A stretch of DNA of 64,000 nucleotides from Strongylocentrotus droebachiensis (lineage: Eukaryota > Echinodermata > Echinoidea > Camarodonta > Strongylocentrotidae). A program made the position numbers and the translations under genes. Positions 13,601 to 24,300 of the stretch are shown here, piece by piece. The notes beneath the pieces were generated by a model that saw nothing but the letters and a program-made list of their open reading frames with translations, searched no databases and had not been told where the DNA came from. The stretch is from the NCBI GenBank assembly GCA_035222895.1, contig JAVYIG010005415.1, positions 1 through 64,000 of the forward strand. The letters run 5' to 3'. The number at the start of each line of letters is the position of its first letter. The stretch's first letter is position 1.

Positions 13601-13728
13601 TGTAAATTGCTAAGCAAAGAAATTTGGCAAATGAATATACATGTACGAAATGTTAAGAATATTGGCATATATATACCGTTATAAAGCACCAACAAAATGA
13701 CGACCAATCGCCGGTTTGCCAGACCCAT
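436..13728 (-). CDS. Secreted tandem DM13-domain protein (Skeletor/Knickkopf-type DM13), 3' end beyond window
   Basis: Seven exons are supported on the minus strand: 13728-13677, 9653-9507, 5919-5847, 4751-4643, 3341-3170, 2359-2284 and 637-436. All have GT/AG borders and phases that join into 277 codons. Exon 1 starts MGLANRRL and completes a signal peptide (RR, then a hydrophobic core to about residue 24) with exon 2. Two DM13 domains follow, at about 26-150 and 152-256. Each carries a YDG-x-GP motif, an (I/F)W(A/V)G...IPDE segment and a Trp-Cys motif (SVWC near residue 120, GLWC near 242). DM13 is known from Drosophila Skeletor and Knickkopf, usually with DOMON domains; its conserved Cys is thought to be redox-related. 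No DOMON is seen here, but it could lie beyond the left edge. The last listed donor is TTG|GTAATC at 436/435. If unused, the frame stops at 349. Introns hold most of the repeats from 0.6 to 13.6 kb. Confidence 0.83.
1578..2109. repeat. Fold-back element with ~20-bp GTCTA-phased subrepeats
   Basis: Arms of roughly 240 bp (about 1578-1825 and 1878-2109) are imperfect reverse complements around a short AT-rich centre. Each arm is itself built of short units ending in GTCTA or GTCTAAT, spaced about 18-22 bp, such as TTCGTCTAC, TTGGTCTAA and CAGTCGGTCTAA. It lies in the last intron seen of the DM13 gene. Related units occur singly near 2525-2550. No protein is encoded, so it is probably a fold-back or satellite-derived mobile element. 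Confidence 0.75.
2940..3555. repeat. Dispersed TGTAGACAGGT repeat copies flanking DM13 exon 5
   Basis: Short copies of a CCTGTCTACAGCGACCGCCCAA unit and its GTAGACAGGTGGTC partner occur at about 2950-3140 and again at 3495-3555. They lie on both sides of the coding exon at 3341-3170. The arrangement suggests inserted copies of a common interspersed repeat. No open frame is associated. Confidence 0.6.
3665..4015. repeat. (GA)n/(GGGA)n purine tract
   Basis: About 350 bp of almost pure GA and GGGA repeats on the plus strand. Open frames through it, giving Arg/Glu or Ser/Leu/Pro strings, are low-complexity artefacts. It lies in an intron of the DM13 gene. Confidence 0.95.
5219..5675. repeat. (TAC)n/(CTA)n trinucleotide microsatellite
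   Basis: Long run of TAC/ACT triplets with interruptions, densest at 5330-5455. It gives poly-Thr on one strand and poly-Val on the other, neither credible as protein. It lies in the intron between DM13 exons 3 and 4. Confidence 0.95.
6953..7520. mobile_element. Rearranged copy of the 8425-8990 MITE family with an internal hairpin
   Basis: A TA followed by CATTGTTGGTCATAATGG at 6953 matches the terminal repeat of the intact element at 8425. The interior (7083-7440) matches that element in reverse orientation. Near its right side a ~95-bp inverted repeat (about 7315-7410 against 7425-7518, containing GGGGGCCGGGGGGAAATGC) forms a large hairpin. No right-hand terminal repeat was found, so the copy is truncated or recombined. 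An (AT)n run and a (TTA)n run followed by poly-G come after it at 7555-7650. Confidence 0.6.
8425..8990. mobile_element. Tc1/mariner-like MITE, TA-flanked
   Basis: The left end CACTGTTGGTCATAAAGG and the right end CCACCTTTATGACCAACAGTG are inverted repeats continuing for roughly 80 bp. The element is flanked by TA on both sides (8423-8424, 8991-8992). It is 566 bp long with no transposase frame, so it is non-autonomous. TA target duplication and this end structure are typical of Tc1/mariner derivatives. Confidence 0.8.
9041..9286. mobile_element. Second TA-flanked MITE, short form
   Basis: The 246-bp element has inverted ends (CGTTGTTGCCCAT on the left, ATGGACAACAGTG on the right) and TA flanks at 9039-9040 and 9287-9288. 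Its ends resemble those of the 566-bp element only 50 bp to its left, so both probably belong to related Tc1/mariner-derived families. It sits about 220 bp from DM13 exon 2. Confidence 0.72.
10317..10498. repeat. Two-and-a-bit tandem copies of an ~84-bp GC-rich unit
   Basis: The phrase GCCGAAAGGGTG recurs at about 10317, 10399 and 10484. GTCGCGTCGCG and ATTCGTCCAAAGC(C)n lie between the copies. No coding potential is seen. Confidence 0.75.
12127..12139. promoter_or_regulatory. Perfect X-box-like palindrome
   Basis: GTTGCTAAGCAAC is a perfect 13-bp palindrome close to the RFX X-box/EF-C site (GTTGCYAGGCAAC type). It lies deep in intron 1 of the DM13 gene with no transcription start recognised nearby. 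It could be an enhancer site or coincidence. Confidence 0.3.
12296..12440. repeat. (ATT)n/(ATC)n microsatellite
   Basis: ATT-type and then ATC-type triplets, giving poly-Ile, poly-Ser or poly-Asp frames. Simple repeat in intron 1 of the DM13 gene. Confidence 0.95.
13470..13566 (+). mobile_element. LINE 3' tail ending in (AACTTG)n
   Basis: TGTGCCATGAAAGAAAGATAAATAAA is followed by four copies of the hexamer ACTTGA. AT-rich 3' UTR plus a short tandem terminus is characteristic of CR1/L2-type non-LTR retrotransposons. No reverse transcriptase frame remains here. Confidence 0.5.
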
Positions 13729-13957
13729 CGTTGTCTATTTCAGTGCTCACTTGTGATCATCAGCTGCTAAATTCGAAAAAGGAAATATCGTGGCCGCTTC
13801 GTTGATCAAAACAGTACTGACAAAATGTGTAGAACCACAGATCTAATGATTTCGCCTCACTTCCTTCTCTTTTCCTTGTAGGTGAGTTTTGTACAGGAGT
13901 TTAATTGTGCATAACGATAGTTATAACTTGCGTGGGTGTAGTCTGATCGATAGCAAG

Positions 13958-14062
13958 AGGGACTTTTAGATTCGCAAGAAGACAATCGGGATTGCTACGA
14001 TCGACGTCCACTGCCTTCAATGGACGTCACACGTATCAGTCCACGCAAATCTAAAAGTCCCT
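13958..14062. mobile_element. 105-bp hairpin MITE
   Basis: The left end AGGGACTTTTAGATTCGC and right end GCAAATCTAAAAGTCCCT are inverted repeats, with an inner palindrome GACGTCCA...TGGACGTC. No coding frame. It lies just upstream of the DM13 gene's first coding exon. Confidence 0.7.
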
Positions 14063-16197
14063 AATAACAACTGAGAGTAAAGCCAGAACCATTGAGAGTA
14101 CAAGCCCGACGTTGCTCAAGCTTGTGACAGAATTCCTGGAAAAGTCATATTATCCATGTATTCAGGCTTCCTGGATCAAGATTAGCAACATTATTACACA
14201 TTGCACACATATGCTAATTAGGCTAATTATACTACATCTGCATGGAATATCTTCTCATAAATTAATGATTAGTCTTTCAAAAGTGATTTACAATGTTGCA
14301 TTGCACCATATTTAGGCTTTATAGATAAACAATGACAATGAAGTCCGTATATTGTACACATGCTTATTAGCTCATTATGCTAATTATGCTATTTAAGACA
14401 ATTGCATTACTTGGAATCAAAAACTGGTGTCATAATTGAATTCCTCACCATAGAAAACTCTTGAAAAGTTGTATTATCCATGTTTTCAGGCTTTCTGGAT
14501 TGAGATAAGAAACATTATTACATATTGCACATATGCTAATTAGATGATTATGCTAATATGGCTATTAAAAAAGTTGCCCAAGGTTGCCAAGCTGGCAACC
14601 AAGCTGAATTTACTTCAATACCCATCTAGAACACAAATCAACAAAAAAACCTTGTACTTAACAACTTTTCCAGGTCTAAAATACTTCTACAGGACTACAC
14701 GCTTGATCATGAAGTCAAATAAAACCCGGCGCCTTTCTTGACAAAGGGATGAAAGCTGCAACTAGGAAGGAGGTCCCTTTGACCGTCTCGCATATTCATG
14801 AGAATGACGTAACAGGGATTTTTCTTTAAAAAGAAGCCGTTGCCGACGAGACAAAATACACGATGAAAGTGGATATGAATTACAATCTCTCGCTTTAACT
14901 GCAAATACAGATAACCCAAGTGAATATATTCATGTAAATAGTACAGCGCTTAATTAAAAAATCTCTATTAAATGTTCTATAATTTTATTATTAGTATTAC
15001 CGTAGTATCATTATTATTATTATAATTATTATCATTATCATTATCATTGTCATTATTATTTTCGTGATAATCATTAATATTATTGTTACTTTCATTTATT
15101 AAGATGAATGTTGATCATGTTGAGTGATCAATTTTTGTCGTATCAAAAACATTATGGTTACAAGGTGTTCCTCATAACGACAATTAAAAAGAAAAAAGGT
15201 AAGAAAGAAGGCTCAGCTGTATATTTTCGCACAGTTTCGTAATCTTGTTTTTTCATACCACCTCATGTACAGTTAGAATAAATAGAAATATATTTCTTCG
15301 GCAATGGTTTTATTGCATGTCATATTTCTTTTCAAATCGCTTACAAGTAGACAATATGTAAAAGAATAAACATTACCCCAAAAGATAAAATCAAAAGAAA
15401 AGGAGAAAGGGGAAGAAGAAGAAAAAGGAGAAGAATAACAAGTAGTACAGAAAGAAGAATAAAAAAGAAATAATGAGAAGAACTGAAGTTACATACAAAG
15501 AAATGGGTTTTAGGAAAAAGGAGGTTCTTGAAAAATACTACATGCCTTAGCTACAGAGATTGAATAATGACTTGCACATACAATTTTCAACATTTGATCA
15601 GAAATAAAATCCGGGAACAGTAATTATATTTTGTGCGGTGTACTTTTAGCGGTTGAAGGACTCATTAAGTGTATTTGAATACCTTCAACAGGCCTGAAAA
15701 GAGCTATAACCATGACAATGGCCAAACATTCTTGATAATCATGATAATATAGTCAATGGCCTCGTTGAACTTTGGTTATTTTCAAGGTCAAAATAATATG
15801 TTTTATTTGAATATGTCATTTCATTTAGTTTTTGCAATGTAATCGAGTCTAGTTTCCTCCATGAACAATCGTTTTCTTTACGGCATTGCCTCTTCCACGT
15901 ATCAGAGGCGCTATATCCGGGTGAGTCCTCCATTCAATATTATTATTCGGAAACCCGAATCTAGATGTATAAGCTGGTATAAACAAGGCATAAAGGTATA
16001 ATGTTTTCGTTTATATCGTATAGACAGAGAACGGAATTGTAAGGAATCGTGCAAAACGAAGTGATTTTTTTTTGGACCCAAAATTAGAAAATTCGCCGGA
16101 TCGACATTTCGTTTCGTGGGGGGGGGGGGGGGGGGGGGGGAATGGTCACCTTTTTTAGTTTACATTTTTTTTTACAAAAATTAATTTACAAAAAAAA
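14063..16197. other. Intergenic, mostly repeat-derived
   Basis: I see no gene here. Two direct copies of a ~100-bp unit (about 14134-14225 and 14460-14555) share AAGT, TATTATCCATG, TTCAGGCTT and a CACATATGCTAATTA end; a third CATGCTTATTAGC fragment is near 14360. AT-rich simple repeats occupy 14985-15100 and a GAA-rich purine run 15375-15485. A 24-G run ends at about 16140. Confidence 0.6.
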
Positions 16198-16446
16198 ATT
16201 ATGCTCTATAAAAGTACGACAAACAAACCCAATCTTTTACTTCAAAAAGTTCACCCCCAATATCTCCACTGTAATAATGGGGTCTGTTCGCTATTTATAA
16301 GGACCGCTATCCATAACGGGGGACTAAATGAATAGCGGTCCTTATAAATAACGAACAGACCCAATTATTACAGTGTTGTAGATATTGGGGTGAACTTTTT
16401 GAAGTAAAAGATGGGGTTTGTTTGTCGTACTTTTTTAGAGCATAAT
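16198..16446. mobile_element. 249-bp near-perfect hairpin element
   Basis: The left arm begins ATTATGCTCTATAAAAGTAC and the right arm ends GTACTTTTTTAGAGCATAAT. The ~115-bp arms are nearly identical reverse complements and meet around CGCTATCCATAACGGGGG. It is a fold-back MITE with no coding frame. Confidence 0.8.
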
Positions 16447-17511
16447 TTGACAACTTGTTTTAGTTACCGGAGTAATAGCAGCATAGAGTCTGACCGATAG
16501 AGGGCTTTGTGGTTATATTTAATCAAGTACGGAAGGAAGAATGAGTGTAACTGATCTGAATATTATTAAATTGTACGAAATTTGAGCACAACTGACCAAA
16601 CAGAAAAAGCCCATCGGCGCAAAATTAAGACATTAACGTACTATAGAGGCACTGAGCAAAATTGCGTAATAGCGTGTTTAGATATAATGTTTATAATACA
16701 GAAATGTACAACATAATACAGAAAAGTCGAGAAATATCAAGGAGAGGAAAGAGGCGAAGGAAGGAAAGGAAAGGAAAGGAAGGATACTTTTGTGTGTGCG
16801 TGATTTAAGCTTATCTGCCGTAGTTTACAGTCATGAGGGATTAAACCGCTCTACAAGGTCACTGGACAGGTGGTTATCTCATCAACTCAGCTCTCAGTTA
16901 ACATAAGAAAAGGAGGATCATGGGGGACCAATGGTCACCGATTAGGCATTGTTTGTTATATAGAGGGCGCAAGTAGCTACCAGTAGTGTAGTGGGCCTTT
17001 AAAAGATTTGTTTAAACATGTAATGGCTTTGACGCAAAATTGATGATCAAGGGAAGTAGCTGATAGATACAGAGAGAGAGAGAGATAGAGAGGGAGGGAG
17101 GGAGAGAAGGGATGTGAAATAACGATTTAAAAAACACAGTTTCCACCTTACTTTGGTTTGTTCCGTTATCATCCATCAAATAAGACGGGGGGGGGGGGCT
17201 TTTATTTGATAACCCTAACCAAAACATTGCTCTCATTTTGGTGCCTATATGATTTAGGCCGCTGGGATAACATTGGACATCCAAAGAAAAAGTTATTGTA
17301 AAAGGGGGCGCTATTAGTAAATGGTCACCAGAGGCATTGATATAATACATAGTTCGGTCATCCCGGTTCGAGTTGGTGCTTTATATAGTGCTTTGCTGGG
17401 CAATCACAAAGCAATAGAACATACGCCATGTTGTGACCAAGACACTGAAAATAAACAGGCCAAACTCTTTGTTCGCAGTTCGCATCGACATGTTAGTCAC
17501 CTAATGCTACG

Positions 17512-18115
17512 TTTACACTATGTTCCCGGCGGCGTAAAATGTTACTTAGCACTAATTAGTTACAATTACTCTAGCAATATGAAGGATAGGCCTTTCTCGT
17601 CATCGAAGCCACTATATATTATTAATAGGGACTCATTTCTAAAGATTTTACGGTTGAGAATTTATCATAGATTTATACACCTCTAAAATATCAGCTTTAT
17701 TTGTTACTTTTTTTATTGTAGGAATTCTTACCTGAGAACATCAAAGCAATTTCTTAAGCTGATATTATTAGAGCCTTTTAGAAGTAGATCTACAATTAAT
17801 TTCTCAACCATAAGATCTTTAGAAATTGGTCCCTAGCTATATGTAGTGGCTGCGATGACGATAAGGCCTATCATTGATTGCTAGAATAATTTAAATTTAG
17901 ATCTAGCGCTAAGTAATAACTTTACACGGCAATTTCATAAGCTGATATTATATTATAGCCTAATTTTAGAGGTGTATAGATCTATGATAAATTCTCAAGC
18001 GTAAAATCTTTAGAAATGAGTCCCTTTATAATAGTGGCTTCGATGACGAGAAAGGCCTATCCTTGATTGCTAGAGTAATATTGTAACTTAGTGCTAAGTA
18101 ACAGTTTTTCACAGC
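17512..18115. repeat. Triplicated ~180-bp unit, one forward and two inverted copies
   Basis: A unit containing CTTAGCACTAATTAG, GAAAGGCCTATCCTTGATTGCTAGA-type sequence, GTGGCT(T/G)CGATGACGA and AGAGGTGTATAGAT occurs once forward (about 17535-17700). It occurs twice in reverse complement (about 17752-17925 and 17935-18110). Open frames here do not persist between copies, so the region is non-coding repeat. Confidence 0.7.
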
Positions 18116-18784
18116 AATTTGATAAGCTGATATTTGTAGATCTGTAATAAATTTGCTAAAGGTAGAGATGCTAGAGCAGAAATGAAACATTTGCAAGCCT
18201 ATGCCTATGCACGCACACCACGCATGCTGATATAGGCATGGCGCTGTGTGTACGTGTGTGAAGCCCAGAGCTTAGCACCGTTATGAATTTCGCATCTTTA
18301 GCACGCCTAAAGCTTGTTATTGACAGTATAAGCTCTGATTGGCTGTATGCAAATGAGTTCATACTGGGGTCCTGAGCTCAAGTGGGAAAAAATTACGCCT
18401 CCGGGGGAGAGGATCCGGAGAATCCGGAGGAAGAAGTCTAGGGGCACAGGTTTATCCCCATGACAGTTATCCTCCCCCGGCGAGAGAATCGGGCGGGCGC
18501 TCCCGCGCGAATTCGTGGAGATATGACGGTGTGGAAGATACTACCCTACCAGGGCCAGACCGGGCTCTTCCAACCCTGCCCCTGGACAGGGGCGATGCAT
18601 TCCCCCGACCGTCTTTGTCTAGAGGGTAGGGGGATTGGGGACGCAATCGAGGGAGGACTTCTTATTAGCCACTCCCCAAATCGATCTGGTTCGACAGCCT
18701 GATGACTGATTATTTCTATACCCATTAAATATACCGTATTGAGAAGTGCATATAGGGTGTTTACTATTTGTCAGTGTAAAGTGA

Positions 18785-19534
18785 CTCTCACACTCTGCCG
18801 TGTAGGCCTACCGTGTGCCACCGTGCGCGAAAATGTCTGCGGACGGTGGAGAACGGCGAGGGCACACGGTGGTTCGTTATCAAAGCGGGCAACACGTTAA
18901 TAGGGCGTTGGCGCTTATTTACACCCGGTGGGACCCGGCGACAGTTTTGGGCATGTTCAAAACTTTGGCCGGCTGGCACCGGCCGCAAGTAAGCGGCAAG
19001 AGGACGGTGTTGAACGGTATGAGGACGGTATGAATACGTTATGAAAACGGTCACACTGTATGAACACGTTCACAACACGCTCATAACCCGTTACAGAACG
19101 GTGATGAACGGGCAAAAAAAAATCCACCGTCTGCAACGGGTTGTAAGCGGATTGTGAACGTGTCATGAACGTCAGCAGTCCGGGGACTCGCTCACAGGAC
19201 GCTCCGAGCGGTGAGGGGACGCTAAGTGACTGGTAGGTGGCTGCTACAAACCCGGTGCACACGTTCGAGACCCGGTATGGGCCCGGTATGGAAACGGCCA
19301 AAATTTTCAACAAAAGTCAATCTGGGCGGTGAAGACGGTAGAAGCACGTTCAACACCCGGTATGCGCCCGGTGAGAACGGTCAGAAGATGGCAACGAAAC
19401 GGTGAAAAGATTAATTTTATGATTTTTTTTTTGCGGCCGGGGACAAGTTCGCTCAAAACCCAACGTTCTGGACTCTGTTTTTTTTTTAATAGCCCGGCAG
19501 GTGGACGGTAGGCCTACACGGCAGAGTGTGAGAG
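18785..19534. mobile_element. GC-rich 750-bp element with perfect 30-bp terminal inverted repeats
   Basis: The left end CTCTCACACTCTGCCGTGTA and its exact complement at the right end (TACACGGCAGAGTGTGAGAG) extend through a shared GGCCTACCGT. The interior is full of short ACGGT/ACGTT-type motifs roughly every 10-20 bp. No transposase frame; several overlapping short frames are by-products of GC content. No clear target duplication was found. Confidence 0.78.
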
Positions 19535-21196
19535 CTCCATTATGGGGATCTACAAAATAATTTATCCTCAGATAGGTATCACTGAATTTTTGTATGGCTA
19601 AATCAAACTCAAATGATCTGAATAGGCGAATGAACTTGTAGAAGTAAAACACATTTCGAATGATTAAATATGTTTTTTTGTACACATACCGATGTCTTTT
19701 CTCAGTATAAAAGCAACGCGATCACAAAGATTTTACCAAAGGAAATTTTAGTAGACTGTATTGCATTGCCTACAGTATCATGTTCGGATTATTAAGAACT
19801 TCATTGTAATGTTGCACATTTGAATAAGATTACGCACAAGGCTATTAAATCGCCTCTGGTTAATTTTTGAAAGTCTTTGTAATCGTGTTGTTTTAACTGT
19901 TATGATTCATTCTAACTTTTACATTTGACCACTACTAAATTAATCATTTTCAATACGGCTTTCCACTGGCATCAGACAAGAAATGTTGGAACACACTGAA
20001 TACATTTTTATTTCACTTTATTTAAAATGCAATGACTATATTTCTAAGAATACAAGTTTTATAACCTCTTAAAACAGTCTTCCAAAAAACGCCAAACTGC
20101 ATCTCGTTTACAAATTAAAAATATCTTGTGACATTTATCCATCAAAGATAGACGATGGTCACAGTTAACCAATATTTTTCGCCATAATAAACTTTAAAAG
20201 AATCCATTGCACATTCTGATGGTATTCACACACATGTCACATTCATTTGCTGGGCAGCATCAAGTGAAATAAGTTATTTTGCGTACATGATAAATAGACT
20301 CACGGTTCGGGTGTATGCCCCCAACGCCCCGCCCCCCCCCCCCCCCCCAAAAAAAAAAAAAAAAAAAAAAAAAAAATAACGAAAAAATCACGAAATAAAT
20401 AAATATATAAATAATAAACAAATAAACAAAATATATGAATAAATAATAAATTAATCATAAGTACAGCATTAGCATAAATGAAAGCCTCGCGTGATGACTG
20501 ATATACATAATGATATTTGATTTAATTGATTCTGTATTTCAGATCCGAGTGTTTACCTTATTGGCCTGTGCCATTCCGACTGTTGCTCAGTCAGAATGAC
20601 TAAATGCAGCGAAAACATAATCACTTTTGTTTTATAGGAAATTTAAAAAGATGGAAATTATATTGAATTATTCATGGAGAACCAGCTCTTCAACACAATT
20701 ATGTTTTCTTTTAGTTTGTTTATGGCATCGATGTTTTCATGATTTTTAATGCTATTATTCCTATTATACTTCAACTGACAATGATTCTCATTGTAATGCT
20801 TATCATTCATTTTTTTAATGAATATCCAAAAGCAATCACCTTATTCTTGTTGCCTCTCATACATTTTTTCTTCTTACCTCACCCTTCTTCATGTTCGTCG
20901 TCGTGATCATTTTATGATTCTGTTGTTCATCCTTCTTTTAACAGGCGAATGAGCTCACATTTTTCTTTATGAAGGAAGCTAATGCCTCTTCAAGTCTCCA
21001 TTTCTTTATTTTGCGAGCGACCAAACAACACAAAATCACATATTAATCATAATACAAACAAACATCCGTACTTTAAACATCCTCGTTGGGACGGGGTTGG
21101 GTGTTATTGCAGCCCTACCCCCACCTCGTACACCTGTCATGTATTATTATTATTTTTCGATGTCTCTTTCGTCGTCTTTTGCTTCTTTAAATAGTG
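19535..21196. other. Intergenic region downstream of gene 2
   Basis: No supported gene. It holds a C18/A30 homopolymer junction at about 20332-20377 and AT-rich simple sequence at 20378-20460. A splice-bounded fragment on the minus strand near 20605-20560 could not be linked to anything. Confidence 0.5.
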
Positions 21197-21202
21197 TTTA
21201 TT
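21197..21202 (-). terminator. Candidate poly(A) signal for the EMI/NPxY receptor gene
   Basis: AATAAA on the minus strand, 124 bp past the stop codon of the gene ending at 21326. It is the first canonical signal downstream and is T-rich beyond. Confidence 0.5.
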
Positions 21203-21325
21203 TTTCATGTTCATCGTTATGATATCCTCCTCCCCACCATTTTTCCATCATTGATTATTGTTAAAGTTCAGTATTCCTGATCGAAAGAACTTACTGTCAG
21301 TAAGTAATAACTGATACATTTACGT

Positions 21326-24300
21326 CTATTCGATGAGCGAACATCGTGTCTCTAGCTCTTTAGACGTAGTTGGAGTATTTTGGAGCGCTGTATAAGATGA
21401 CGATGACTGCCTATCCCCTACGTTGAGCATCGTGTATCTTGGGTTATTTTCTCCCTCTGGTAGACTTACTTCATAAAAACCATCTATATGTTCCTGAGAT
21501 ACCTGGGGTTGAATGTTCTTGTAACGAAATGCCCGCGATTTGAAAATGGGAAAGTTTTGGTAGATGTGCTCCTCTGGTGGAACTATCGTTGAGGGCGCTG
21601 AAGAGGCTTGTACTAGTTGATTTGCTCCGTCCGTTTTCGGAAGGACTTCGTACTGAAAAGTGCCCGCCTCGCAGGCTTCTGGCCTCTCCTCTGCTGTTAA
21701 AAAAATAAAGAAAAAACATCATAATAAGAACAAATTAATACAAAACGGATTTCTTTATTTGTATTTATTCTACCTCCATGAGATGCTAAGACAAAATAAA
21801 GTGTGTAAAATATCCTATTCAATCGAAGGAAAATGTAATTGCCAGTACTAAATAGAATTCTAGCGAACTGGATTTAATTTGAACCCGAGATCTTCCGGTT
21901 CCGGACCATCTCAAGCCGCTGAACTTTTTTTAGTCATAACAAAATATGTCAGAAAATCAATTTGCTTCATAGAGTCAAACGCAATCCTCCGCACCGTTGT
22001 ATTATAGTTGTTTATGATTTAAAGGTACTTCTTCGAGAGCTGGTGATATTCATGACCATTACCGAAAAAAACCTACTGGCCCACCTGCTACGTCCACCTA
22101 CCCCCCCCCCCCAACAATAATGTACATATTTTGTAACATACCCTTATAAAGCTGTATCAGTGCTGTATGATTCCTCATCAATCTACAAGGGAAGAGAGAA
22201 ACAGCATGTGGTGAACATTCTGTATAAATTGCGATTAACAAACGAACAACAACAACACCACCAAATGAACAACAAAAATGGGGGCAGCATTGTGTCATGC
22301 GGCGTTCTTATTCTGCCAGTTGAACAAGAGGAATAATGGCAACCATTATGCACAGCTGAAACGGAAGTGTCTAAAATTGCGCTGTATTATAAAAACACCC
22401 AATACAATATTGATCCACATAACCTAGCAAATTAAATAACTTGAGACTTGACAAAATATTAATTCTGTAACCGAAAGCCATAGGTCCCTTTTTAAAATGA
22501 ATGTTACCATTATGCTGGTCTTATTAATTCATGTTCAACATCGAGTCAACAAAGGAGCTAGTCTGAGGTCTATACGATTTCCTATCTTAGACCCAGGTAC
22601 GGGATTAACTGAATTAGTTAAATACAGACCTCAGTATTTAGGGACTTCTCATACATGTTTTGACAGCAAGCGTGTTTATTTGGTTGAAATAATAAATATA
22701 TAGCCACATGTAAGTTATTAGGAGGGACTAGATGTACCGTGAGTCACAATGCAAATGCGAGCAGGAAACCTGCGTAGAACTCGAACCTGGGAGCTAGCTT
22801 AGGGCATCCATTATTCAATGTCTGTGTTTTCTAAATGCCCAGGCATTATTCCCCAGACGATTTATTGAAGATGAACGGGTCTCACATGGTGATGACACGG
22901 GCCAAGTCAAATACTTTGTTTGTCAATTGAAGGTCAATCTTATTCTTTCTTGTTTACTTTTGTGAATAACATAAGACATAGGAGTTGATATTGAAATGTA
23001 AAGAGAGTCACAAGCACATAGCTAATCAATTCAAACATGCGCATTCGATTGTGAATCTCATAATTACCAGAATGGCAAAATAATGTGTGCTTCATTTTTA
23101 CAGGTGGTTAAAAATAATCATGGATAGGCAAGAATAAGAGTTTAAGCCACTTATTTTTTTCGTATTAATCTTTAGAACCCGTCTAGACAAATTTCCCCCA
23201 ATGCTTTGAAATTGCTTTGAGATGGCGCTATACACCCTGATTGTCTTGGCACAAAATCGAACTATTTACAAGACTCGTCAACATTATTTTGACCGGTCAT
23301 TTAGAAAAGATCATGAAAATTTATTAGCATTTTCCTTCAATGACAGTAGTAATAATAATAATACAAAATTAACAACAGTGATAATAATAAAAATGATAAT
23401 ATTATGAAGACGAGAGATATATTCTTTCTATATCTGGTATGTATAACTTTTTTTTTTCTTCTTTCTAAATGGCAGTCACTTCAACATTTGTTTGTAGAAC
23501 AACAAGGAGAGAAATGTTAAAGGTTTTTGTTATTATTTGCGTTGAAGAAAGATTTCGTTTTATTGATTTGTAAACTGTTCTATTTGACTCAATAAAATAG
23601 CCTATGGAGGGCTAAAACTTTAAAAAAATGATAATGATAATAATAATAATAACAATAACTATAATGATAACGATGATGATAATAATAGAGGGTGCTTGTA
23701 CAGCGCTCATGTCTGTCAGACTTAACACTTCTGGCGCTTCACAATTATTACCCCGGTTTTAGCGTGGCTGCCATTATTGCCCTATCCATCATTTCAAGAA
23801 ATTGATTCCTGTCAGGTACCCTTTTACTTCACCTGGGTCGAGTGTGAAAAATGTAGATTAATGTCTTGCCAAAGGACATTAGTGCATCCGCGGGACTGAA
23901 TCCGCAAACCATTTGAGTCCGGTGACGTGTCCATTAGACCACAACACCTCCCCAAATTTCTTTTCTTTACAAGACATTAATTCAACACATGATTCAATGA
24001 GAAAATATTCACAAACATGGAACCAAGATGCAGCCGTTATCTCTAAATTGAAAGTGTTTTTTTTTGTATTCGGCTACAGCCAACGATATCGAGATCTCAC
24101 AACACCGACGCGACGTTCCATATAATACAGAAAACTCACGAGAACAACAACTTTAGGAAGGTAATCTGAAAATTCTATAGTGACCGACAGTCCACAAGAC
24201 TGACACATCGGACTCCTTGGCTTTCTGACATCCTTTGGGTTCATGAGACTGTCGGTCAACTTGGAAGTGCCCTAAGAGATTCAGGAGCGGGGTACAATAG

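Noticed and set aside
18430-18700. GC-rich block considered as a U1-like snRNA or other structured RNA
   Set aside because: No match to the U1 5' end, stem-loop order or Sm site that I could trace; similarity was limited to short G-rich words.
20560-20605. Splice-bounded 46-nt fragment on the minus strand (reads LTEQQSEWHRPI)
   Set aside because: It has a fair acceptor and donor but lies past the stop of gene 2, and no joining exon was found.
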